This document shows, piece after piece, positions 1 to 5,703 of a DNA stretch of 5,703 nucleotides. The notes beneath the pieces were generated by a model that made no database searches, was not told the origin of the DNA, and was given only the letters and a program-made list of their open reading frames with translations. Position numbers and translations under genes: made by a program. How positions within the stretch are numbered: the first letter of the stretch is position 1; each line of letters begins with the position of its first letter. Source of the stretch: Cyclobacteriaceae bacterium (GTDB lineage: Bacteria; Bacteroidota; Bacteroidia; Cytophagales; Cyclobacteriaceae); assembly GCA_028279155.1 (NCBI GenBank), contig JANQST010000120.1, positions 1 to 5,703 of the forward strand, read 5' to 3'.

Positions 1-242
1 TCCCGCAGCTTATCGATGATCTCTTCCGCATCCTGCATGCTCTTTCCATGTTTGTCATTTACAAACTGATCCGTAATGGCCAGGAATAAAATGATCAGGT
101 TTTGTTGATGGTCCGGATCAACAGCGTAAACATCCCTGCAAATACTCTCTGCATGCCAGGGCTGATTGAGTTGACGATATTGCTTCGCTCTATCTATGGC
201 CTTTGGAATGGCATCTTTCGAGAGGGGTTTTAGATCAAACAT
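1..242 (-). CDS. TPR-like protein, N-terminal part (cut by window edge)
   Basis: Reading leftwards from an ATG at 242 gives 80 uninterrupted codons and no stop before the window edge, so this is the N-terminus of a longer protein. It begins MFDLKPLSKDAIPKAIDRAK. Residues about 11-60 have the helix-turn-helix spacing of a tetratricopeptide repeat: small residues at A-x6-Y and A-x2-CR, a DP turn (VDPDHQ), then a leucine-rich helix (LIILFLAITDQF). TPR proteins act as protein-interaction scaffolds; no enzymatic motif is visible. There is no signal peptide or membrane segment, so a cytoplasmic location is likely. It lies on the same strand as the permease, 94 bases downstream. I see no recognisable promoter in that gap, so readthrough from the permease operon is possible. 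I cannot name the gene, and the missing C-terminus could change the assignment. Confidence 0.72.
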   Translation of the reverse strand, partial: MFDLKPLSKDAIPKAIDRAKQYRQLNQPWHAESICRDVYAVDPDHQQNLIILFLAITDQFVNDKHGKSMQDAEEIIDKLR

Positions 243-314
243 ACGGAAAGGTTTTATGTTGATCGTTTAAGATAAAGAAAGTGAGATTATTTACCTCATT
301 CTTTTATTCCTAAA

Positions 315-335
315 TGACTGTACCCGACAGAATCA
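315..335 (-). terminator. weak stem-loop just after the permease stop
   Basis: Read on the minus strand, the bases directly after the permease stop codon can form TGA(TT)CTGT-CGGGT-ACAGTCA: seven base pairs, a two-base bulge and a five-base loop. The sequence that follows (TTTAGGAATAAAAG) is not a proper T-run. It may slow or end transcription, or it may be chance. The position is right for a terminator but the structure is weak. Confidence 0.2.
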
Positions 336-336
336 C

Positions 337-2952
337 TTATTCATTTCTCAATATATCCGCTGGGTTCGTTCGCATTGCTTTTAAGGTCTGAGTTCCTATT
401 GTGAGCCCACCAACAACTATTATGAATAGGAACGCTATTCCAATGATGTCAAATCCAAAACTTATCCTATAGGCGAATAGCTCCAACCAGGCCTTATTAC
501 CAAAGAATGAAATCAACCCACCTATTAATGTTGAAATGATAATCATGATAAAGAAGCTTTTGCCGAGGATCAGAATCAGGTTCTTTCCATTTGCGCCCAA
601 GATTTTTCGAATTCCAACTTCTTTCAACCTGGTTTGGATGGAGTAGGTAGCAATGCCCAACAATCCCATTCCAGCGATCACGATGCTAAGAACAGAAATA
701 AGTCCAACGATGTAAACGATATCATAAAAGATAGAATAGAATTCTTCAATCTGCTCATCAAAGTATTTGTATTCAAAATCATGATTGGGATCGAAACCTG
801 CCCAGGTAGTTTCCAGCTGTTTTAACTCCTCGATTCGATTTGCTCCGGAAACTTTCACCTGCGCCCATTCGAATTCCTCAGGACTGTACCGGAGAAATAG
901 TGGTTTGATGTCCATGTACAAGATCATGAAGTTATAGTTTTTTACTACACCCACAATGTTAACGTTGGTACTATCCCCAAGAATAACGTTTCCGCCTATG
1001 GCATCTTCCGACGTTTCGTAACCCAAGGTTTCGGCTGCTTCTTCATTGATGATCACTTCCCTTTCCTCCATTTGACCAGGTGTAAAATTCGTACCGGCAA
1101 CCAACGAAAGCTGGAGGTTATCGATGTAGTTTTCATCAACAGAAAAGAAGTTGTACTTCACCTCCTCGTCGGTAATGTTTTGCCTAATTTCAATATCATC
1201 GTGACGACCAGTATTGGGAATATTGTTGGCACCGGATACAAGTTCAACAAATGACAATTTCTCGAGTTCTGGCTTTAACAGATCAAAATCTTGTCCTTGT
1301 AGATCAATGTTTACGATGTTTCCCTTAGCAAACCCATAATCCTTCGTGATCATGAATTTAATCTGACGGTGGACCAAGGTAGCAGATATGATGAGTACGA
1401 TTGAGATAACTAATTGCGTAACAATCAAAGATTTGCGTAATCCTATTTTTGACATTTTTGGTCCATCCATTCCTTTAAGCGCATTGATCGGCTTCACGGA
1501 AGACATGTAAAGGGATGGGAAAAATCCTGTGAAAAGACCGGTGAGAAGACTAAAAACAAAAAACTGAACATATACCTTCGTGTCTGGGTCGAGCTTCCAT
1601 TCCAGTAGTGAGCTCATGTTCAAACTTTCAAAGGCCGGTATCAACAACTTTAGGAGCCCAATGGCGATGATGAGTGAAAAAAGTGAAACCAAAACCGCTT
1701 CGATCACAAACTGAAAGACAACCTGCCCTTTTGTGGAGCCCATTACCTTCCTCACTCCTACTTCCTTGAACCTGGTTAGTGCTCGTGCTGTGGTAAGGTT
1801 GGCGTAATTGAAGGCCGCACAGGTCATGATAAGAATCGCCAGTACCACCAGCCCATAGATGAAAAAGTTGGGCATGGACTGACCAATCTGATTTCCCATC
1901 AATGGACCAGGAGTAATATTGGTCATTTTCTGCATTCCGAAGATGACATCATATTCTGATTCTTCGTCATAATTTTCATCTGCGTATCGATCCAACTCAG
2001 CCTGCAACTCCTCCGGTGATGAACCTTCCCCAAATTTGAAATAGATCCATGCACTCGAAAGTTTGTCCCAATCAGTTAGCGATTGTGATAGTTTACCTTG
2101 TTTCTCAAAAGAAGCAACTGTAGCGTAGGAGGCCAGCGCTTCAAAGTTGATGTGTGTTTTTCCGGGAATTTCTTTAAGCACTCCAGTCACTTTGAATGAA
2201 CCAAGCTTACCTACTTGAAGCTCTTGTCCGATTGGATCTTTATCTCTGAAAAACTTTTTAGCTATATCATTTCGCAACACGACCGTATTGGGCTCAACCA
2301 AAGCGGTTGCTTTGCTTCCTTTCTCAAGTTCAAATGCAAAAAGGTCAATAGCTTCTGGCTTGGTATAATAACCAGACAGGTTGATAGCTTTTCCATTGTC
2401 AATGATTTCGCCAGCGAATCCTCGACGCACGGGAACAACTTGTTCGAGTCCTGTGAATTCATTTGTTAGCTTTTCAACAAGTGGTAGCGGAGTGGTGGCA
2501 AGCCACAGATTAACGTCATTGAGACGTTTGTGCTTGAGCCTGTACACTTTATCCCTTTCGGTGTTGAATTCGTCATAACTGGTTTGATCATCAATGGTAG
2601 CGATAATTAATAGACAAACAGCCATTGAAATTGCAAGGCCAACCACATTGATGGTGGTGAAGGCCATGTTTCTTTTGATGTTCCGTAAGGCGACGAGTGT
2701 ATAATTTTTAAGCATAATCGTTGGAATAAATGTTCTTCTGGTTGATTTTTTTCTTAATGTGAATCGATTGATAAATCGGATGACATCCATCCAATACAGC
2801 AGATTGGACTTCAATCGTGAATGCGATTGGCGATACAATTCGTATCGCTCATGTAAATCACCCTGGATAGATTCTCCCAGCTCATTTTTGCAATACCAGT
2901 TAAAAAACCGGTCAGCCCAGGCAGGCGGTGATATGTTCTTTTCTACACTCAC
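337..2952 (-). CDS. FtsX/MacB-type ABC transporter permease with N-terminal permease prefix domain
   Basis: This 871-residue membrane protein has two FtsX/MacB halves. Residues about 9-69 form a soluble prefix (PPAWADRFFNWY, then IQGDLHERYELY) matching the permease prefix domain 2 found in Bacteroidota permeases. Helix 1 is near 98-120, followed by a large extracytoplasmic MacB-like domain (about 123-360) and helices near 363-385, 412-437, 462-482. The second half repeats this: helix about 505-525, periplasmic domain about 530-740, helices about 742-766, 797-818, 836-858. Each half carries the family coupling motif, FKEVGVRKVMGS (395-406) and LKEVGIRKILGA (776-787), and ends in a related tail (VKPINALKG; TNPADILRN). 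The start is GTG; an in-frame TGA lies three codons upstream, so no longer start is available. The gene overlaps the PadR stop by one base, which implies cotranscription and perhaps translational coupling. No ATPase gene is present here; one encoded elsewhere is assumed. MacB relatives are mechanotransmitters for lipoprotein, peptide or drug export. The substrate is unknown. Confidence 0.93.
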   Translation of the reverse strand: MSVEKNISPPAWADRFFNWYCKNELGESIQGDLHERYELYRQSHSRLKSNLLYWMDVIRFINRFTLRKKSTRRTFIPTIMLKNYTLVALRNIKRNMAFTTINVVGLAISMAVCLLIIATIDDQTSYDEFNTERDKVYRLKHKRLNDVNLWLATTPLPLVEKLTNEFTGLEQVVPVRRGFAGEIIDNGKAINLSGYYTKPEAIDLFAFELEKGSKATALVEPNTVVLRNDIAKKFFRDKDPIGQELQVGKLGSFKVTGVLKEIPGKTHINFEALASYATVASFEKQGKLSQSLTDWDKLSSAWIYFKFGEGSSPEELQAELDRYADENYDEESEYDVIFGMQKMTNITPGPLMGNQIGQSMPNFFIYGLVVLAILIMTCAAFNYANLTTARALTRFKEVGVRKVMGSTKGQVVFQFVIEAVLVSLFSLIIAIGLLKLLIPAFESLNMSSLLEWKLDPDTKVYVQFFVFSLLTGLFTGFFPSLYMSSVKPINALKGMDGPKMSKIGLRKSLIVTQLVISIVLIISATLVHRQIKFMITKDYGFAKGNIVNIDLQGQDFDLLKPELEKLSFVELVSGANNIPNTGRHDDIEIRQNITDEEVKYNFFSVDENYIDNLQLSLVAGTNFTPGQMEEREVIINEEAAETLGYETSEDAIGGNVILGDSTNVNIVGVVKNYNFMILYMDIKPLFLRYSPEEFEWAQVKVSGANRIEELKQLETTWAGFDPNHDFEYKYFDEQIEEFYSIFYDIVYIVGLISVLSIVIAGMGLLGIATYSIQTRLKEVGIRKILGANGKNLILILGKSFFIMIIISTLIGGLISFFGNKAWLELFAYRISFGFDIIGIAFLFIIVVGGLTIGTQTLKAMRTNPADILRNE

Positions 2953-3278
2953 TATTTCTCAAAGACTACTTTTGGTATCATCGACCACAAGTGATTTCTT
3001 GCATTCTTGGCATCAAGGAGTGCTTCCTTTCCAGCGCTTGTGATCACAAAGATTCGTTTCCTTCTTCCGCCCCGGCTTTTGGTTGTACCACCAACTTCTG
3101 ATTTTACCAATCCCTTTTCTTCCAATCGGTACAAAGCGGTATGAACACTGCTCATTGTGACAGGCCTTTTCAGTTCTTCTTCAATCGCAGTTGTGACAGA
3201 GAGTCCATAAGCCTCATCATTTTGAGCTGCTACAACTAAAAGAACGATTTCCTCAAATTCTCCAAGGTTAAAACGCAT
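2952..3278 (-). CDS. PadR-family transcriptional regulator
   Basis: This 108-residue winged-helix protein begins MRFNLGEFEEIVLLVVAA. The PadR hallmarks are clear: an N-terminal helix rich in L and V, the AYGLSV turn (23-28), the recognition-helix region MSSVHTALYRLEEKGLV (42-58), and the basic wing SRGGRRKRIFVIT (68-80) ending in TSAGKEAL. The length fits the short PadR subfamily, which lacks the separate C-terminal dimerisation domain; the last helix (about 83-98) probably serves for dimerisation. PadR proteins bind palindromic operators as dimers and usually repress their own operon and a neighbouring transporter. I chose the ATG at 3278. An in-frame TTG at 3302 would add eight residues (MFYKWVNS), but these are outside the usual family start and lie within the palindrome. 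The stop codon shares a base with the permease GTG, so the two genes form an operon. The inducing signal is unknown. Confidence 0.93.
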   Translation of the reverse strand: MRFNLGEFEEIVLLVVAAQNDEAYGLSVTTAIEEELKRPVTMSSVHTALYRLEEKGLVKSEVGGTTKSRGGRRKRIFVITSAGKEALLDAKNARNHLWSMIPKVVFEK

Positions 3279-3289
3279 AGAATTTACCC

Positions 3290-3304
3290 ATTTGTAAAAC
3301 AAAT
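3290..3304. promoter_or_regulatory. perfect palindrome, candidate PadR operator
   Basis: ATTTGT-AAA-ACAAAT is an inverted repeat with two perfect six-base arms and a three-base spacer. It lies 11 bases upstream of the chosen PadR ATG. PadR-family dimers bind such dyads in their own promoters, so autoregulation of the PadR-permease operon is a reasonable inference. I could not identify a convincing Bacteroidota promoter (TAnnTTTG with an upstream TTTG) here. The nearest -7-like string on the minus strand is TATCTTCG, with one mismatch and no good -33 partner. Confidence 0.5.
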
Positions 3305-3330
3305 ACGAAGATATATGATAAAAGTTGTAT

Positions 3331-3356
3331 GGTGCTCATGCACCGAGATGTCGGTG
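3331..3356. repeat. two overlapping perfect stem-loops
   Basis: GGTGC-TCAT-GCACC (3331-3344) and CACCGA-GATG-TCGGTG (3341-3356) are both perfect inverted repeats with four-base loops. They share CACC (3341-3344), so only one can form at a time. A diverged copy of the first arm, GGTGGCTCAT, follows at 3353-3362. Neither is followed by a T-run on either strand, so they are not ordinary terminators. The position is mid-way between the divergent PadR and lipoprotein genes. A role as a regulatory site or RNA switch is speculative. Confidence 0.3.
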
Positions 3357-3381
3357 GCTCATCGCATGAAAGCGTAGTTTA

Positions 3382-3416
3382 TCTCATTTCTCAAAAATGA
3401 GAGACATGCATTGAGA
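3382..3416. promoter_or_regulatory. cluster of TCTCA/TGAGA half-sites, candidate operator
   Basis: Two forward TCTCA units (3382-3386, 3389-3393) face two reverse TGAGA units (3398-3402, 3412-3416) within 35 bases. The outer forward unit and the first reverse unit extend to an 8-bp perfect stem, TCTCATTT-CTCAA-AAATGAGA (3382-3402). The inner pair gives TCTCA-AAAA-TGAGA (3389-3402). The cluster lies 53-87 bases upstream of the lipoprotein ATG, a normal place for an activator or repressor site. No regulator can be assigned from sequence alone. It could equally be an RNA hairpin in the leader. Confidence 0.35.
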
Positions 3417-3468
3417 GGAAGGTTCAATTCATTAACCCTTGCTTCTAAATTTCCCGAAACTTAAAATT

Positions 3469-4431
3469 ATGATACACTTAAAGATTACAGGCTTGAGCCT
3501 GGTAGTTCTACTTACTACCTCATGTGGAGGGGATGATTCAACACCTTTATTTGATGTGTGTGGCAATCCAACATCAGAAACAGTAAATGACAAAAGGTGC
3601 TTATATACGGTTTCAACTTTGACATCAAAATTTGATGGAAGTGGAGGCTTAACGGTTGATGCAGAAGGGTTTATCTATGTTGCAGATTTTGGGAATAACA
3701 TCAGCAGGGCGGATGGCAAGACTGTATCAAAGGTCAATCCAGAAACTGGAGAGGTTTCGCTTTTCGCTGATGGGTTAGACGGCCCTTCTGGTAATACGTT
3801 CAGGCTCAATGGAAATTTGATTCAAGCAAATATCCAGGGAAGTTTTATTAGTGAGATAACCCCTGATGGTGTTGTGACTACTCTTTCCAATTCCGGTTTG
3901 CGTGGTCCCGTGGGAGTCGTGTTCGATGAGAATGAGAACTTGTATGCCTGTAACTGTAATGGGGGCTCAATACAGAAGATTGAACCAGATGGAACCTCTT
4001 CTGTTTTTGTTGCTGACGGATCTATTTTTAGGTGTCCAAACGGACTGACCATCGACGAGCAGGGCAATTTATACGTTGCTAATTTTCAAAATAGCAGTAT
4101 TGTTAAAATCACCCCTGATGGAACTCCTGAAGTTTTGGTCAGGCTACCAGCCAACAACAACTCGCACCTCGTTTATGCAAATGGAGTACTCTATGCATTG
4201 AGCCGTGGCGGGAACAAATTGTATGAAGTCACACTCGATGGAGAAGTTTCAATTATTGCCGGAACGGGAGAGGCTGGGAATGATGATGGAGATGGCAATG
4301 TTGCAAGCTTTTATATTCCAAACGGTATTGGGATTAGTCCCGATGGTAAAAAGATTTATGTTGTATCAAGGCTTGTCGGTGAAGGGACCCCACTCAATCC
4401 TGTTTTGGTAAGAGTGATTGAATTGAAATAA
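3469..4431 (+). CDS. lipoprotein with six-bladed NHL/SMP-30-like beta-propeller
   Basis: This 320-residue protein has a lipoprotein signal: basic start (MIHLK), hydrophobic core (9-15), then TTSC with the lipidated cysteine at 19, followed by GGDD. Acidic residues just after the cysteine resemble Bacteroidota signals for surface display, so outer-membrane anchoring is plausible. The mature part contains six repeats of the NHL/gluconolactonase type at about 58-100, 105-140, 146-181, 189-225, 231-264 and 284-319. Typical strings are GLTVDAEGFIYVADFGN and NGLTIDEQGNLYVAN, with strand pairs such as KITPDG. The GEAGNDDGDGNVASF segment (267-281) is a common NHL loop. Strand TVSTLTSKF (47-55) probably closes the last blade. 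I chose the ATG at 3469; an in-frame TTG at 3439 would place ten extra residues before a complete signal peptide. Function is unknown: such propellers bind ligands or proteins, and some hydrolyse lactones. It is divergent from PadR and convergent with the AraC gene. Confidence 0.85.
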   Translation: MIHLKITGLSLVVLLTTSCGGDDSTPLFDVCGNPTSETVNDKRCLYTVSTLTSKFDGSGGLTVDAEGFIYVADFGNNISRADGKTVSKVNPETGEVSLFADGLDGPSGNTFRLNGNLIQANIQGSFISEITPDGVVTTLSNSGLRGPVGVVFDENENLYACNCNGGSIQKIEPDGTSSVFVADGSIFRCPNGLTIDEQGNLYVANFQNSSIVKITPDGTPEVLVRLPANNNSHLVYANGVLYALSRGGNKLYEVTLDGEVSIIAGTGEAGNDDGDGNVASFYIPNGIGISPDGKKIYVVSRLVGEGTPLNPVLVRVIELK

Positions 4432-5532
4432 TTAGTCAATAAACGACTTTGGGGTTCGACCTTCTAATTTTTTAAAGGCTCTGTAGAAAGTGGCAAGACT
4501 CGTGAAACCAGCATCGTTAGCTATTGATTGAATGGTGAATTGCTTGCTGTGTGCGCTTGCCAGTTTCTTTTTTGCTTCCTCAAGTCTGTATTTGTTTATG
4601 AAATCTCTGAAATTCAAGCCCGTTGCTTCTTTTATGAGCAATGACAAATGGTGCTTTGAGTGACCAAATTCCCGGGATAGCATTGCCAGGTCAAATTCCG
4701 GATTTCTATAAGGTTTTTGAGCTTCAAGGAATTCGAGTAGGCTCAGATAGGCTTCACTCAAGGCAACTTCCGTATTGTTCGATTGAAGCTTTCTTGGTTT
4801 TCCAATCAAATACAGGTCCTTGGGTGATCGTAAGCTTCGGACAAAGAGAACAAGCAGGAACCCTGAAAAAAGGATGAAATAGGTAGAACCAACCCACCAC
4901 AAATTTTTTACCTCAACATTCAAAATAACGATAGAAAGAAAACTTAAAACCCCAAGGATACCTAAACCAATAATCAGCTGGGTGATCCATGTACGCTCCT
5001 TTTTCCGGTATTCATTGGTGGACCCACGTTTAATCAAAGACCAACTGGAAGCAAGATAAAATAGCGATTGCGTGAAAAAAACAACGAAGTTTATGATATG
5101 GATTGGAGCCGAAGCGCCTTTCCCTGACATCCTAATGTAATAGAGCTTTATTTCGCCGGAAAAGGAATAAAATTCCAGCGTCGTAAGTAATACCCAAACT
5201 GCAGGAAGAAAATGCCACCAATCTTTGAGGCTTACATTTTTCTTAGTCGCATAAAGCCTGATGTAAAAGAAGATAACCGGCCCGAGCAAATACCAGAGCG
5301 GGCTTGTAGACAAGATCAGGTGTGGTAATTTCTCATATCCCACCACGTGACTTAACAGTTCTTCTGTAAGTAGAATCGCGCACAAAAGAGAAGCTAAGGC
5401 CAAAAGCCATTTGGCATGTCTGGAGCCTTGTTTATAGGTTGGGAACAGGATGAAAAGCAAATAACCCTGAACCATGGAGTAAGCCACGATACTTGTCCAT
5501 ATGATGTCTAAAGAATGAGAAAAGGACAGCAT
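4432..5532 (-). CDS. membrane-anchored AraC-family transcriptional regulator
   Basis: This 366-residue protein has two parts. Residues 1-232 contain about seven hydrophobic helices (about 8-30, 40-60, 75-94, 105-123, 146-165, 182-205, 212-232), with no recognised enzymatic motif. A linker (about 233-258) leads to an AraC-type double helix-turn-helix. Its first HTH includes LAMLSREFGHSKHHLSLLI (282-300), followed by the joining helix FINKYRLEEAKKKL. The second is IQSIANDAGFTSLATFYRAF (334-353), ending RTPKSFI. This last segment is the most conserved part of the AraC family. The architecture occurs in Bacteroidota and suggests a membrane sensor that binds DNA directly, without a phosphorelay. 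Target genes are unknown; the adjacent lipoprotein gene is one candidate. The ATG at 5532 opens straight into the first helix. There is no Shine-Dalgarno sequence. The stop codon abuts the stop of the lipoprotein gene. Confidence 0.9.
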   Translation of the reverse strand: MLSFSHSLDIIWTSIVAYSMVQGYLLFILFPTYKQGSRHAKWLLALASLLCAILLTEELLSHVVGYEKLPHLILSTSPLWYLLGPVIFFYIRLYATKKNVSLKDWWHFLPAVWVLLTTLEFYSFSGEIKLYYIRMSGKGASAPIHIINFVVFFTQSLFYLASSWSLIKRGSTNEYRKKERTWITQLIIGLGILGVLSFLSIVILNVEVKNLWWVGSTYFILFSGFLLVLFVRSLRSPKDLYLIGKPRKLQSNNTEVALSEAYLSLLEFLEAQKPYRNPEFDLAMLSREFGHSKHHLSLLIKEATGLNFRDFINKYRLEEAKKKLASAHSKQFTIQSIANDAGFTSLATFYRAFKKLEGRTPKSFID

Positions 5533-5597
5533 TCACTACTTTGTTAATGCGAGGTATTTCTCCATTAAAACACGATGGCAAATGGTTTACCTTATAG

Positions 5598-5629
5598 TAG
5601 TTGAACAGCAATATGGAATCTTTCAACTA
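5598..5629. repeat. 8-bp inverted repeat upstream of the AraC gene
   Basis: TAGTTGAA (5598-5605) and TTCAACTA (5622-5629) are perfect inverted copies separated by 16 bases. They lie 66-97 bases upstream of the AraC-type gene start. The arm-to-arm distance of 24 bases (a little over two helical turns) would suit a dimeric regulator, including autoregulation. AT-rich arms, a long loop and no T-run argue against a terminator. Confidence 0.35.
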
Positions 5630-5703
5630 GTTTCCATTGTCTCTTACCTTTCCTCGCAACACGCTGACCTGCGAGTTAAATGGATTTCCAGCAGAACGTC
5701 TGA
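5630..5703. other. right-edge stretch with no supportable gene
   Basis: These bases contain a GC-rich inverted repeat, CTCGCA (5653-5658) and TGCGAG (5670-5675), with an 11-base loop and no T-run. Two minus-strand frames are open from the right edge: one to a TAA at 5644-5646, the other to a TAG at 5627-5629. Either could be the C-terminal tail of a gene beyond the window, but at about 19-24 codons neither can be supported. Confidence 0.3.

Noticed and set aside
2215..2469. Open frame of 84 codons on the plus strand
   Set aside because: It lies entirely opposite the first periplasmic domain of the permease and shows no domain or start signal.
2759..3043. Open frame of 94 codons on the plus strand
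   Set aside because: It is antisense to the PadR-permease junction, both of which are clear family members. Its translation is low-complexity and serine-rich with no recognisable motif.
3279..3302. Longer PadR start at a TTG, adding eight residues
   Set aside because: The added MFYKWVNS is atypical of the family, TTG is a weak start, and it would put the palindrome inside the gene.
3446..3453. TAAATTTC as a Bacteroidota -7 promoter element for the lipoprotein
   Set aside because: It has one mismatch to TAnnTTTG and no acceptable TTTG-like -33 element at the right distance, so it was not listed as a promoter.
3439..3468. Longer lipoprotein start at a TTG
   Set aside because: The extra ten residues precede an already complete lipoprotein signal peptide starting at the ATG at 3469.
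3279..3468. Small mobile element (MITE-like) in the inverted-repeat-rich intergenic region
   Set aside because: The inverted repeats are short and local, with no matching terminal repeats or target-site duplication around the region.
3822..4067. Open frame of 81 codons on the minus strand
   Set aside because: It is a shadow of the propeller repeats, antisense to a well-supported lipoprotein gene.
4641..4877. Open frame of 78 codons on the plus strand
   Set aside because: It is antisense to the AraC HTH and linker coding region, which is strongly supported.
5432..5626. Open frame of 64 codons on the minus strand overlapping the AraC-type start
   Set aside because: It overlaps the first membrane helix in another frame, has no recognisable domain and would disrupt the upstream regulatory region.

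Overview
The window looks like chromosomal DNA of a member of Bacteroidota, most likely a Cytophagales-type free-living bacterium. This is inferred from the gene content: a PadR regulator paired with a prefix-domain FtsX/MacB-type permease, an SCGGDD-type lipoprotein, and an AraC-type HTH fused to a multi-pass membrane domain. Moderate-to-low GC and start codons without clear Shine-Dalgarno sequences agree with this. No rRNA, tRNA, CRISPR array, insertion sequence or phage gene was seen.

Layout. Positions 1-242 (minus) hold the N-terminal 80 codons of a TPR-like protein that runs off the left edge. A 94-base gap follows. Then comes a large minus-strand operon transcribed right to left: a 108-residue PadR regulator (2952-3278) and, overlapping it by one base (TAGTG), an 871-residue FtsX/MacB-type permease with an N-terminal permease prefix domain (337-2952). 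A perfect palindrome 11 bases upstream of the PadR start is the obvious operator candidate. A 190-base divergent intergenic region (3279-3468) is rich in small inverted repeats. It separates this operon from a plus-strand lipoprotein gene (3469-4431) predicted to fold as a six-bladed NHL/SMP-30-like beta-propeller. That gene meets, stop codon against stop codon with no gap, a minus-strand gene (4432-5532) for a seven-helix membrane protein ending in an AraC-type DNA-binding domain. The last 171 bases are the upstream region of the AraC gene. They contain an 8-bp inverted repeat and a smaller GC-rich one, but no gene I can support.

How the parts may work together. The PadR-permease pair is a recognisable module in this phylum: the regulator probably represses its own operon, and the permease has no ATPase gene in the window. 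The propeller lipoprotein is probably anchored in a cell-envelope membrane. The membrane AraC protein may couple an envelope signal to transcription. A functional link between the lipoprotein and either regulator rests only on adjacency. The least explained parts are the symmetrical elements in the divergent intergenic region and the ATPase-less, prefix-bearing permease.
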